A DNA stretch of 23,558 nucleotides from Alphaproteobacteria bacterium (GCA_017645485.1 JAGCOI010000179.1:1-23558), one strand, 5' to 3'. Positions 7,702 through 15,948 are shown, numbered from the stretch's first letter. Numbers and translations: made by a program. The notes: generated by a model from the letters alone, not told the origin.

Positions 7702-8319
7702 ATGAAGATCCTAATTGCAGATGAACACCCTCTTTTCAGAGATACCGCAACCCGATACATTACCGACATTCAAAAAGACAGCATTGTTTTACAGGTTTGT
7801 TCTTTTACTCAAGCCCTCAAAGTACTTGAAAAAGAACAAAATATCGACATCATTGTCTTAGATATGGACATGCTTGATTTACCTGCCGAACAGAGTATTT
7901 CAAAACTTCAAAATCTTTCCGAAAGCGCAAAAATTGTTGTCATCTCATCTTGTGAATGTATTGATCACATTAAAAAAGTTATTAAAACGGGTATTGTCGG
8001 GTACATTCCGCGTCAAACGGATTTAAATGTATTCAAACAAGCTTTTGAAAATATTTTACATGGTCATACATATATTCCCAAAGTGTTTCAAGATACCCCT
8101 GCCGAAACGCCTGAAAAATTCACAAGCAAAAAGCTTACAAACAGACAATCTCAGGTTTTAGACCTTATTGCACAGGGTAAATCGAACAAACAGATTGCTT
8201 ACGAAATGGGTGTATCCGAAGCAACCGTAAAACTGCACATAAACGCCCTTTTACGCTCGCTAAAAGTCAACAACCGCACACAGGCTGTTATCACGGCTCA
8301 AAAAATCGGGCTTATTTAA
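7702..8319 (+). CDS. NarL/FixJ-family response regulator with unusual receiver residue
   Basis: The 205-residue protein has an N-terminal receiver (1-120) and a C-terminal LuxR-type helix-turn-helix (143-205; LTNRQSQVLDLIAQGKSNKQ followed by VSEATVKLHINALLRSL). Receiver residues are Asp7/Glu8 (acidic pair), Asp54 (phosphoacceptor in IVLDMDML) and Ser82 (VISS). The conserved lysine near GYIPK is replaced by Arg104 (GYIPRQTD), which may change phosphorylation dependence. No sensor kinase is in the window, so it is an orphan here. The ATG at 7702 starts exactly at the receiver (MKILIADEHP) with GGAG upstream; an in-frame ATG at 7672 would add ten residues without homology or Shine-Dalgarno. It converges with the glycan gene cluster, ending 14 bp from its last stop codon. 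Confidence 0.88.
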   Translation: MKILIADEHPLFRDTATRYITDIQKDSIVLQVCSFTQALKVLEKEQNIDIIVLDMDMLDLPAEQSISKLQNLSESAKIVVISSCECIDHIKKVIKTGIVGYIPRQTDLNVFKQAFENILHGHTYIPKVFQDTPAETPEKFTSKKLTNRQSQVLDLIAQGKSNKQIAYEMGVSEATVKLHINALLRSLKVNNRTQAVITAQKIGLI

Positions 8320-8333
8320 GCAAAAACTAATTT

Positions 8334-9446
8334 TTATTGTTTTCTCGGCAAAGGGAAAACCAAATATTTTCGAAAAACAAAATTGCCGATAAGACATAAA
8401 ACGGAGGCAATCAATTTTGCCCACAAATGCCCCATATTTGCCACCACGAATAAATATGTCATACCAAAATCAAACCCGCCCATAATCACGAGTGTTACGA
8501 AATACATAAAAAGCTCCATCGGCGTATTCCAAAAAGCTTTATGCTTAAAAAGTAATGCGGTACACATTTGATAATTCAGCGCAGCCGCAATCACAAAAGC
8601 AAGTATCACACTGTAAAACAAAGACACATGCCCGGCCGTTAAAATACCGAAACATATCAAATTTATCAGCGCACAAAAGCCGCCGATAAACGTGTATAAA
8701 ATAAATTGCATGGGCAATGGCGCATAAGGTGCCCCATAATGCAAAATGCAATATAACGCATGAAATCCGTCTTTATATGTAATTTTTTTACCTTCTTCAT
8801 ACGTTCTCGGTGTATATTCAATCGCGCATTCGTAAACTCTGTATTTTCCCTGAGCCACATAAGCGGTTATTTCAGGCTCAAAGCCAAAGCGCTTCTCTTT
8901 CAGTTTCGGTGCCAGTTGTAAAACAACCTGACGCGTAAAAAGTTTATAACATGTCTCCATATCCGAAATATCAAGACCTGTACACATATTTGAACATATT
9001 GTTAAAAATTTATTCATCAACGTATGCCAAAAAGATAATATCCGTCGTGTTTTCGGCCTTAAATATCTTGAACCGTACACAACATCGGCTTTACCGTCTG
9101 TAATCGGTTCAATCAGTTTCAAATACTCCATCGGGTTGTATTCTTCATCAGCATCTTGAATGCCCACAATATCAGCATCTGCATAAGACAAACCTGTTTT
9201 CAGTGCCGCACCTTTTCCCTGATTATGTTCATGTTTTAAAACACTGACCCAGTCAAATTTCTTTGCCAACTTTTGTGCAATACTCAAACTTTTATCCGAA
9301 GATGCATCATCAACAACAATCAATCGCAAATTAATTTTATATTCTTTTTGACATGCCTCATACAAGGGTACGATTTTTTGCAACACCAAACGTTCCAAAG
9401 AAGCTTCTTCATTATAACAAGGCATAATCAAGTCAAAAGATTTCAT
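8334..9446 (-). CDS. GT2 polyprenyl-phosphate sugar synthase fused to GtrA-like membrane domain
   Basis: Of 370 residues, about 1-235 form a DPM1-like GT-A domain: FDLIMPCYNEE (4-14), VVDDASSDKS (44-53), HNQGKGAALKTG (74-85), the metal-binding IQDADEEYNP (96-105) and GSRYLRP. The rest (about 245-365) is a four-helix GtrA-like membrane domain (FILYTFIGGFCALINL to LIGNFVFRKYLVF). By family, the GT2 part would transfer a sugar from a nucleotide donor to polyprenyl phosphate on the cytoplasmic face and GtrA would help move it across the membrane. The start is well supported by AGGAGCG before the ATG. It lies 15 bp downstream of the UDP-xylose-forming enzyme, so UDP-xylose is a natural candidate donor (inference). 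It is the last gene of the run. Confidence 0.88.
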   Translation of the reverse strand: MKSFDLIMPCYNEEASLERLVLQKIVPLYEACQKEYKINLRLIVVDDASSDKSLSIAQKLAKKFDWVSVLKHEHNQGKGAALKTGLSYADADIVGIQDADEEYNPMEYLKLIEPITDGKADVVYGSRYLRPKTRRILSFWHTLMNKFLTICSNMCTGLDISDMETCYKLFTRQVVLQLAPKLKEKRFGFEPEITAYVAQGKYRVYECAIEYTPRTYEEGKKITYKDGFHALYCILHYGAPYAPLPMQFILYTFIGGFCALINLICFGILTAGHVSLFYSVILAFVIAAALNYQMCTALLFKHKAFWNTPMELFMYFVTLVIMGGFDFGMTYLFVVANMGHLWAKLIASVLCLIGNFVFRKYLVFPLPRKQ

Positions 9447-9461
9447 TTTTCGCTCCTTTTT

Positions 9462-10418
9462 TTATTTTTGATTTGATGATAAGACACTCTTAAAATAGGC
9501 AATGGTTTTATCCAGTCCTTCATTAAGCTTTATTTTAGGCATCCAATTTAACTTACTTTGTGCTAAAGCAATATCGGGTTTGCGTCTTATCGGATCATCT
9601 GCCGGCAACCCCTGATAAACCACTTTCAAGCTGCTGTCAATTTTTTGAATAATCATATCTGCCAATTGCTTTATACTGCATTCTTCCGGATTTCCAAGAT
9701 TAACGGGCCCCGTAAAATCCTTATCCGAATTCATCACTAAAACCAGTGCATCTATCAAATCGTCCACATAACAAAATGAGCGTGTTTGCAATCCGTCACC
9801 GTAAATTGTTATATTTTTACCCGCCAGCGCCTCATAAATAAAGTTTGAAACAACTCTGCCGTCATCAATATTCATATACGGACCATAAGTATTAAAAATA
9901 CGCACCACTTTAATTTCAACATCTTCATAGCGATGATAATCAAAAAACAAGCTCTCGGCACAACGCTTACCTTCGTCATAGCAAGCTCTTATACCTATCG
10001 GATTAACATTACCCAAATATTTTTCCGTTTGCGGATGTTCCAAAGGCTTACCGTAAATTTCGGATGTCGATGTTTGCAAAATTCTCGCATGGTGTTGTTT
10101 TGCCAACTCCAAAACATTGATTGCCCCCAAAACACATGTCTTTGTCGTATCAATAGCATGTTTACCCTGATATGCCACAGGCGAAGCGGGACATGCCAAA
10201 TTATAAATTTGATGGATTGGTTCATTTATCTCAATTTTTTTTGTAACATCATGTTTTATAAATTCAAAATTCGGATGCGCCGTTAAATCCGCAATATGTT
10301 CAAACCTGCCCGTATAATTATTATCCAAACAAATAACCTTATACCCGTTTGCAATCAAACGATGACATAAATTTGCTCCTAAAAATCCGGTTCCGCCGGT
10401 AACCAAAATTGTTTTCAT
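9462..10418 (-). CDS. UDP-glucuronate decarboxylase (UDP-xylose synthase)
   Basis: This 318-residue extended short-chain dehydrogenase should convert UDP-glucuronate to UDP-xylose with bound NAD+. It shows the NAD loop GGTGFLG (8-14), NLACPASPVAYQ (73-84), the catalytic STSEIYG (117-123), the Tyr-Lys pair YDEGK (147-151), NTYGPYM and DDGRVVSNF (176-193) and QTRSFCYVDDL (211-221), all characteristic of UXS rather than of epimerases or dTDP-glucose dehydratases. The ATG at 10418, placed exactly at MKTILVTGGTG with GAGAGAGA upstream, is the start. The same frame extends 62 codons further into the preceding gene, but that part has no family similarity. The product is cytosolic and supplies donor sugar to the membrane glycosyltransferases around it. 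Confidence 0.95.
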   Translation of the reverse strand: MKTILVTGGTGFLGANLCHRLIANGYKVICLDNNYTGRFEHIADLTAHPNFEFIKHDVTKKIEINEPIHQIYNLACPASPVAYQGKHAIDTTKTCVLGAINVLELAKQHHARILQTSTSEIYGKPLEHPQTEKYLGNVNPIGIRACYDEGKRCAESLFFDYHRYEDVEIKVVRIFNTYGPYMNIDDGRVVSNFIYEALAGKNITIYGDGLQTRSFCYVDDLIDALVLVMNSDKDFTGPVNLGNPEECSIKQLADMIIQKIDSSLKVVYQGLPADDPIRRKPDIALAQSKLNWMPKIKLNEGLDKTIAYFKSVLSSNQK

Positions 10419-10446
10419 ATTCTCTCTCTTTTCAAAAAATGATGTT

Positions 10447-12297
10447 TCATTCATTTTCCCTGTTTTCAAAATTCTCTCCGAATATTTGCTTTTCCAATTC
10501 CGGTGGCACGCAAATCTCGAAAGCAACCCAAACATTTGTCGTAATTTTCCGACATTTATAATTATCCGGTATCTCGTCGATAGCGCCTTGCATACCTCTT
10601 TCATATCTTAACTTAGCACTTTCCAAACACCCGCCTAAATTATCCATTTTTCCTGTTTTGTTCATAAAAATACAGTCATTTTTACGTTTTTCATAATTTT
10701 TTTTCACCTTATAAGCCGCCTTATATAAATATGTATCATAAATATATACCACAGGCCCGACATGTTCTTTTTCAATTTTTTCTCTTTTTGCCGCAAACGG
10801 ACCGAATTCCATAAAATCGGAACCTTTATCGAAAAAGCAATTTGCCGGCGAATATAAAAAGCTTTTCAACGCTATTTTAAACCACGGACTCATATTTGCC
10901 ATCCACGGACTTTGTTTTGCTATTTTTGCTGCATCTAAGGTATCATCATCTATATTATTGCATTTTTTATAATGCGTCACGGTTTTAATTTTTTTACCTC
11001 TGCTTATCTCCGGTATTATGAAAGAAGAGGCCATACCATATATTTTAACAAGCGTATTTTCCGGCAATGATAGTGTCGGCCACTTAATATGTTGTCCGGT
11101 TATTTTCTCTCTCGGCGGATAAAAAAACACGCCGACAAACAACCCGATAATTACCATTATATGCAGCACAAACACAACTTTATGTTTTTTTGCCCCATAC
11201 AAATCAAACAATTTAATTAAAAATATTGCCGCCACGGCATCAATGGCCGCCATATAGCGCAAAATCGAAAACAAGGCCATCCATATCATAAAACTTAAAA
11301 AGCCGAACACGGATAACATCACAAACAATCGTTCCCGAAGGTAAAAATTCTTAAGTTGCCTTTTAAAACACAACCGAATAAAAATACAGATAAACAGAAC
11401 ATATAGCAAACTTAAAGCATGGTCATAATATGGCCGTTCCATAACTAAAACCTTCATATTCCATATCAACGGATATATAAAATATACTTTAAGTGAAGGC
11501 ACAAACCGCGCATCTCTGTAGTTAAAATCAAAGAAATACGGCGAATGAAAAACGGCATTCATAAACGGAAAAAACGGATTAGAATAAAGCACCCAATATT
11601 TATACATAAAATAACCGTTCACAATCAAATAACCGGCAAGTCCGCCGAGTGCAAAAAAGAATATGCTTTTAATCGGTTTTTTAAAATATGCAAAACAAAT
11701 CATCATTGTTAAACCGGCACTCACACAACTGCTGATAGAGTTCTGTTTCAATCCGAGCCCAAGCCCCATCACAGTACCGGCAATCAAAAATTGCCACCAT
11801 ACCTGTTTGTCTTCAAATTTAACCGTTTTAAGCAATAAATATAAGCCGAACAAAATAAAACACGCCACCGAAACTTCATTTGTCGATGCCCCTATTTGGC
11901 GCCAGACCGACTGTCCCAGCAAAGCAAGCAACAATGCCAACAAAGTATAAATACGGCCTTTTTTATCAGAACCGAACATTAAACCGCAAATCTTATACAC
12001 CACACACAAAAACAATCCGCCCCAAATACCCTGCAAGGCATACAAAATATTCGGCTTGTCATTAAACCATTGAATGTAAAAATACAAAGGCACTTCGATT
12101 ATCGGATTAAAAAATGTATTGACACAAGCCGGCACCAAATCAAGACCGGACCTGTCATGAAGCAGAGCAAATGCATTGTAATAGTGATAATTGGCCAAAT
12201 CATACAAATTTTCATTTTTAAGCACCATGCTGACAAGCATGCCGACAAGCATCAAAATACCATAACGAATAAAATTTTGTTTTTGTGTTTTTTGCAT
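10447..12297 (-). CDS. Multi-pass membrane protein, GT-C/GT87-like glycosyltransferase (paralogue A)
   Basis: The 616-residue protein has about ten hydrophobic segments (roughly residues 10-400) followed by a large soluble C-terminal region (about 405-616). Near the N-terminus, on the first external loop, is YDLANYHYYNAFAL (32-45), where Asp33 could be the GT-C catalytic acid. I recognise the pattern as an uncharacterised GT-C-like family common in alphaproteobacterial surface-glycan loci; GT87 is the nearest label I can offer. A full-length paralogue lies at 17674-19431, with matching N-terminus and C-terminal motif KIEKEHVGPVVYIYD. Residues 209-258 lie in a 148-bp stretch nearly identical to that paralogue. 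It has AGAGGG 11 nt before the ATG and follows the palindromic-repeat region. It is 28 bp from the UXS gene. Substrate unknown. Confidence 0.8.
   Translation of the reverse strand: MQKTQKQNFIRYGILMLVGMLVSMVLKNENLYDLANYHYYNAFALLHDRSGLDLVPACVNTFFNPIIEVPLYFYIQWFNDKPNILYALQGIWGGLFLCVVYKICGLMFGSDKKGRIYTLLALLLALLGQSVWRQIGASTNEVSVACFILFGLYLLLKTVKFEDKQVWWQFLIAGTVMGLGLGLKQNSISSCVSAGLTMMICFAYFKKPIKSIFFFALGGLAGYLIVNGYFMYKYWVLYSNPFFPFMNAVFHSPYFFDFNYRDARFVPSLKVYFIYPLIWNMKVLVMERPYYDHALSLLYVLFICIFIRLCFKRQLKNFYLRERLFVMLSVFGFLSFMIWMALFSILRYMAAIDAVAAIFLIKLFDLYGAKKHKVVFVLHIMVIIGLFVGVFFYPPREKITGQHIKWPTLSLPENTLVKIYGMASSFIIPEISRGKKIKTVTHYKKCNNIDDDTLDAAKIAKQSPWMANMSPWFKIALKSFLYSPANCFFDKGSDFMEFGPFAAKREKIEKEHVGPVVYIYDTYLYKAAYKVKKNYEKRKNDCIFMNKTGKMDNLGGCLESAKLRYERGMQGAIDEIPDNYKCRKITTNVWVAFEICVPPELEKQIFGENFENRENE
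11525..11672. repeat. 148-bp near-identical tract shared with 18662-18809 (copy A)
   Basis: Aligned by eye without gaps, this tract has 11 mismatches in 148 positions (about 93% identity) with 18662-18809; identity falls off sharply on both sides. Synonymous positions are also conserved, so protein constraint alone does not explain it. It codes residues 209-258 of paralogue A. Confidence 0.85.
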
Positions 12298-12394
12298 AAA
12301 GCGTTGGCCCTCTTGTTTTATATATTTTTGACTGATATCATAAAACTTGTCAAATCTTAAAACACAATTATCAACTCATTCCAGAATCTCTATA

Positions 12395-12427
12395 CTGTCA
12401 TTGCACATACCTCACCCTGTCATTCCG
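12395..12427. repeat. 33-bp direct repeat, copy 1
   Basis: Matches 12534-12566 with a single mismatch (CACATACC against CGCATACC). It spans one complete short unit plus the start of the next, which suggests that blocks of units were duplicated together. Confidence 0.85.
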
Positions 12428-12457
12428 GAATCGAAGATGACCAAGCATTACAATGTC

Positions 12458-12478
12458 ATCCTGAACTTGTTTCAGGAT
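12458..12478. repeat. Palindromic unit 1, 8-bp stem
   Basis: ATCCTGAA and TTCAGGAT pair perfectly around a CTTGT loop; GTC precedes the stem. Confidence 0.85.
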
Positions 12479-12510
12479 CTACATGTCATTGCTAGACCGA
12501 CTGTGTCGCC

Positions 12511-12534
12511 GTGGCAATCCCCCAAGTCTCCGAC
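12511..12534. repeat. 24-bp direct repeat, copy 1
   Basis: Identical over 24 bp to 12617-12640. Begins GTGGCAATCCCCC and ends in TCTCCGAC. It forms the right-hand part of two GGCAATC-type units whose left halves differ (12488-12510 against 12596-12616). Confidence 0.9.
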
Positions 12535-12566
12535 TGTCATTGCGCATACCTCACCCTGTCATTCCG
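12534..12566. repeat. 33-bp direct repeat, copy 2
   Basis: Second copy of the block at 12395-12427, one mismatch. Confidence 0.85.
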
Positions 12567-12581
12567 AACTTGTTTCGGAAT
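12561..12581. repeat. Palindromic unit 2, 8-bp stem
   Basis: ATTCCGAA and TTCGGAAT pair perfectly around the same CTTGT loop as unit 1. Confidence 0.85.
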
Positions 12582-12616
12582 CTCTCTCCCCTGTCATTGC
12601 GAGGAGCGACAGCGAC

Positions 12617-12640
12617 GTGGCAATCCCCCAAGTCTCCGAC
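12617..12640. repeat. 24-bp direct repeat, copy 2
   Basis: Exact second copy of 12511-12534, here following ATTGCGAGGAGCGACAGC (12596-12613), the full form of the unit. Confidence 0.9.
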
Positions 12641-12704
12641 CGTCATTGCAATCTCCTAAGTCTTACACCATACCCCGTCATCCCAGGGGCTTTAAAAAAC
12701 CGTC

Positions 12705-12727
12705 ATCCTAGGGCTTGTCCCTAGGAT
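12705..12727. repeat. Palindromic unit 3, 9-bp stem
   Basis: ATCCTAGGG and CCCTAGGAT pair perfectly around CTTGT. Stem sequence differs from units 1 and 2 but both arms changed together, so pairing, not sequence, is conserved. Confidence 0.9.
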
Positions 12728-12758
12728 CTCCCCCTCATCCCATACCGGCATCAAAACA

Positions 12759-14882
12759 TTATTTGCCTAATTTTTCTTGACCGTCATAATAAATCATATC
12801 CGCCAAATCGGCATATTTGGCAACATCTTCCTTATTTTCGGCGGTATACACCATAACCTTCACACCTTTTTTCAAACGCAGGGCTTGCAATGTATTTTTA
12901 TACTCTTCCAAAAACGCTGCAGATACCATCACAAACCGATACCCTTTTTCAATAACAACAGAAATATCCTCTATCTTATTCAAGTTGTATGCCAAATACT
13001 TAAAATCGTATTTTAACGCGTTTTCATATTCTTCCTCATTCCAAAATTCCACAATCGTTCTGTCTTTCAGGCGCCCCAAACGCTTATCAAGCAATGCATA
13101 ATCATCAACCTTATCCGTTACAAGCCAAATGTCGGGATGTTTTTCAAAAAAATCCAAAATCATATCATCGGTCAGCGGTGTATATTGACCTAAAATTTTA
13201 AGTTTTTTAAGTGTTTTCCTGTCTAATTTTTCATATTTACCTGTCATGTCTCTGAATTTGGCATAATCATGCGCCGCAAAAAAGCCCCGTTGTTCATCAA
13301 ACAGTTTTAACAAATCCACCTCAATATATTTATAACCGCGCTCGGCCGACAAATTTAAGGCTTCCAAGCTGTTTGTATACACATACCCGTCAATGCCGCC
13401 GCACGCATGTGCAATCATTTTATTTTGAGGTAGGGCAAAGTTTTCATAAGAAACATCTTTTTTGTGAGCCTCGTTTATCCCCAAAAAAGCATTATACATT
13501 ACAGAATTTTTCAACACTTCTTCTTCAAACTTCTGTGCCCCGAGCTTTTCGGTCAACGTTTCCTTGTTCGTAAGCAAAGAAACGCCAAGCCCGAGCCTGC
13601 CCTCTTTGATAACGCCTGCCTTATCGGCAATTGTTGCCCCAAAGTCCATCATGGCATAAGGTTTTTGAATTATTTTCGGGCTTATATCTTTTTCCAAAAT
13701 CACATAATATATTTCTCTTTTCGGATACGTTTCCGTCTTATCGGCAATATCTGCCGCCGTCATCATTAAATGGTCGCCCGCAATCACAACCATCGTATTG
13801 TCATAAAAATCTTGTGCTTCAACCCAACGCACAAAATCATAAATAATCTTATCCGAACACTTAATGGCATCACGCGTATCACCGTATTTTATCTCGCAGC
13901 CGCTGTTTACATATCCGCTCGGAAAGTGTGTATCAAGCGTTTGTATCGTCATCAAAAACGGCTTATTTTCCTCAGCCAAAGCACTTATTTTTTGGCGGGC
14001 AAATTCAAACATCTTCACATCGTTAATACCAAATTCTTCAAGACCGGCATCATCAGCCCCTGCAAAACCTTCAAGAATAATTTCATCTCTGCCGTATACT
14101 TCATCAAACGAATGTTCAAAAGCAAATTTATCGGTACCGACAAATGTAATATATGTACTTGTTGAAAAAACATTATGATAGCCTATTTCGTGCGTCACAT
14201 CGCTTAAACACTTTATGTTTGGCAAAAATTGTTTTGTTTCAAGGCCCACCCTGTCTCTTAGTTGCATACGCAGCGGCACCCCGCATAAAGCGGCAACATT
14301 TGAAGCCATCGTCCAATTTGTACCGTTAATCGGTTGATATCCCTCAAAACTGATACCTTCTGTTTTCAATTTTGAAAGATTCGGTATTAAATTTTCGCCC
14401 CAATATTTTTCATCGGCAAAATTATCTTCCATAGATTCCGCAAAAACAACAATAATGTTCTTTTTATTTTCGCTCTGTTTTAATATAGGTGTCTGATAAT
14501 ATTTTTCATAAATATCACTCCATTGCAAAGAAAGCATCATCTGTTTTGGAAGCGATATGGGTTTATCAACTTCAATGCCTGAAACCTTCATCGGATGAAA
14601 AAACACGGCACATAACAATATCGGCACCAAAAAAAGCATTATTCGGTGCTTACACATCAAAACAGAAATGATAAAACTGATTAATAAAATGCACGCAATA
14701 TGCCCCCACCAGCAAGATACGGCTTCTTTATTAAGATATAGAACATGAAAAACAATCTGGTTAAACGACACATCAGGCACATAATACTCAACAAAAAGCA
14801 AGCCGATTAAAAACGCTGCAAGCGCAAAACACACCGCAAAACCAAACAACTTAAAAACAGTTTTCAAAAAATACCCTATCAT
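12759..14882 (-). CDS. Membrane phosphoglycerol transferase (OpgB/LtaS-like) fused to GDPD-like domain
   Basis: The 707-residue protein has three to four N-terminal membrane helices (about 5-97), an alkaline-phosphatase/sulfatase-fold domain (about 140-440) and a glycerophosphodiester-phosphodiesterase-like domain (about 489-707). The transferase part has VVFAESMEDN (Glu149), GTNWTMAS with the likely nucleophile Thr191, TLDTHFP (His319) and VIAGDHLMM (Asp370-His371), all expected metal or catalytic positions. This family moves phosphoglycerol from phosphatidylglycerol to periplasmic or surface glycans. In the GDPD part IAHACGG replaces the usual IAHRGG, while TNSLEAL, YIEVDLLKL and FAAHD match the family, so it is related but possibly altered. 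The ATG at 14882 is preferred (GAGGAAAAT before it, 7 bp after the preceding stop); an in-frame ATG at 14900 exists. Confidence 0.85.
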   Translation of the reverse strand: MIGYFLKTVFKLFGFAVCFALAAFLIGLLFVEYYVPDVSFNQIVFHVLYLNKEAVSCWWGHIACILLISFIISVLMCKHRIMLFLVPILLCAVFFHPMKVSGIEVDKPISLPKQMMLSLQWSDIYEKYYQTPILKQSENKKNIIVVFAESMEDNFADEKYWGENLIPNLSKLKTEGISFEGYQPINGTNWTMASNVAALCGVPLRMQLRDRVGLETKQFLPNIKCLSDVTHEIGYHNVFSTSTYITFVGTDKFAFEHSFDEVYGRDEIILEGFAGADDAGLEEFGINDVKMFEFARQKISALAEENKPFLMTIQTLDTHFPSGYVNSGCEIKYGDTRDAIKCSDKIIYDFVRWVEAQDFYDNTMVVIAGDHLMMTAADIADKTETYPKREIYYVILEKDISPKIIQKPYAMMDFGATIADKAGVIKEGRLGLGVSLLTNKETLTEKLGAQKFEEEVLKNSVMYNAFLGINEAHKKDVSYENFALPQNKMIAHACGGIDGYVYTNSLEALNLSAERGYKYIEVDLLKLFDEQRGFFAAHDYAKFRDMTGKYEKLDRKTLKKLKILGQYTPLTDDMILDFFEKHPDIWLVTDKVDDYALLDKRLGRLKDRTIVEFWNEEEYENALKYDFKYLAYNLNKIEDISVVIEKGYRFVMVSAAFLEEYKNTLQALRLKKGVKVMVYTAENKEDVAKYADLADMIYYDGQEKLGK

Positions 14883-14889
14883 ATTTTCC

Positions 14890-15948
14890 TCAAAACACAT
14901 ACTTTTTTTGCATATAAAAACTCATCAAAAATAATAACGTATCAATCACAATTTTAATACACACCGGCGAAATACCTGGCAACAAAAAAGCAAAACCTGA
15001 AACCAAAAGGGCGCTTGCTGACATAATACATACCGCCAATAAACCATACTTAATACTTGATAGAGCAAAATTTTCATGGCTGGTAAAAACAATTTTATAA
15101 TTCACCGCAATGTTAAACATCGCCGAAATCAAGCGTGCAAAAACAGTCGCTAAAATAATATATGTACTTAGATGACTACCTTTTAGCAAACGGCAAAAAT
15201 ACCAAAATAAAACAATATCCAAACCAAATGATAAAACAGAAGAAACAATATATTTATAAAATTGCTTAAATATTACGGCATATATTTTTATAGAATCTAA
15301 AAATGGATTAAAATGCGTTTGATGATTTGTTTTACAATCATATATTGTCTGTATAGGCACTTCAACAATTCGACCTTTAGAGGCGCAATAAATCAACATT
15401 TGCATTTCATATTCAAAACGATTACCCTTCAGTTTAATCAATTCTGGCATTATATTAAGCGGAATACCCCTCAAACCGGTTTGCGTATCGCGTACATTTA
15501 AATTCACAAAAAATTTGCAAATAAATTTCGTTAAGCAATTACCTAACTTACTTTTCCATGGAATACTTTTGTATTTAAACTCCCGAGTGCCAAGCAATAA
15601 AACATCAACATCATCCGAGAATGATTGACGAATTTTTTCAATACAATCGGGCGAATGTTGTCCGTCACAATCTGCGGTCACACAACCTAATGCATCGGGA
15701 TATTTGTTCAAAATATAAGTAAATGCTGTTTTAAGGGCTTTCCCTTTACCTAAATTAACCTCATGTCTTAATATCACACCATTATCTTGCAGAATTTCTG
15801 ATGCTTTCTTAAAAAATTTTTGCCATACAGGACCGCTTCCGTCATCCACAACAATAATAGGTGCTATACCTCTTGTTACCAAATTTTGAACTAAATCAAC
15901 AAACCTTTCATCTGGTTCATAAGCAGGTATTACAACAGGTATCATCAT
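14890..15948 (-). CDS. GT2 polyprenyl-phosphate sugar synthase with GtrA-like domain (second copy)
   Basis: The 352-residue protein has a GT-A domain (about 1-225) with MIPVVIPAYEPDE, PIIVVDDGSG, EVNLGKGKALKTAF and the metal-binding VTADCDGQHSPD, and then four membrane helices (about 228-350) of GtrA type ending in MQKKYVF. It is only distantly similar to the 8334-9446 protein, so the cluster encodes two lipid-linked sugar donors. By family it would make a polyprenyl-phosphate hexose or pentose and help expose it to the periplasm. The ATG at 15948 overlaps the upstream stop as ATGA and has GAGGG upstream, indicating translational coupling; a second ATG follows directly. The frame runs 22 codons further upstream, but that part has no family similarity. 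Confidence 0.87.
   Translation of the reverse strand: MMIPVVIPAYEPDERFVDLVQNLVTRGIAPIIVVDDGSGPVWQKFFKKASEILQDNGVILRHEVNLGKGKALKTAFTYILNKYPDALGCVTADCDGQHSPDCIEKIRQSFSDDVDVLLLGTREFKYKSIPWKSKLGNCLTKFICKFFVNLNVRDTQTGLRGIPLNIMPELIKLKGNRFEYEMQMLIYCASKGRIVEVPIQTIYDCKTNHQTHFNPFLDSIKIYAVIFKQFYKYIVSSVLSFGLDIVLFWYFCRLLKGSHLSTYIILATVFARLISAMFNIAVNYKIVFTSHENFALSSIKYGLLAVCIMSASALLVSGFAFLLPGISPVCIKIVIDTLLFLMSFYMQKKYVF

Larger units (their letters stand above)
12374..12733. repeat. Cluster of GTCAT-type intergenic palindromic repeats
   Basis: About ten short units, each beginning GTCATT or GTCATC, fill this stretch. Some continue into a hairpin with loop CTTGT, others into the ATTGCGAGGAGCG type ending in GGCAATC. 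The segment is more GC-rich than its surroundings. Similar elements are known as dispersed palindromic repeats in Rickettsiales and other proteobacteria and give well-known spurious peptides such as HSELVSES and ARSDSDVAI, both of which appear here in one frame. I could not run a search to name the family. Confidence 0.85.
12298..12758. other. 460-bp non-coding stretch within the glycan cluster
   Basis: The only gap over 300 bp in the window. The first 60 bases (12298-12360) are AT-rich and hold a perfect minus-strand -35-like TTGACA (12353-12348) but no well-spaced -10 (a TATATA occurs with a 23-bp spacer). The rest is the palindromic repeat cluster. The open plus frame across it is made of repeat units and is not a gene. 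Confidence 0.8.

Noticed and set aside
8305..8340. Terminator between the convergent response-regulator and GT2-GtrA genes
   Set aside because: Only GCTT/AAGC pairs are available in the 14-bp gap and its edges; no convincing stem with T-tract on either strand.
10419..10604. N-terminal extension of the UDP-glucuronate decarboxylase frame
   Set aside because: The extra 62 codons overlap the end of the upstream membrane-protein gene, have no family similarity, and a Shine-Dalgarno precedes the ATG at 10418 where the Rossmann fold begins.
12347..12724. A 125-codon plus-strand open frame (and a shorter one at 12511-12711) across the repeat cluster
   Set aside because: The peptide is made only of translated repeat units (HSELVSES, ARSDSDVAI type), has no ribosome-binding site, and repeats internally at the DNA level.
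12374..12733. CRISPR array
   Set aside because: Units differ in length and sequence, lack constant repeats with regular unique spacers, and conserve hairpin pairing rather than sequence; no cas genes nearby.
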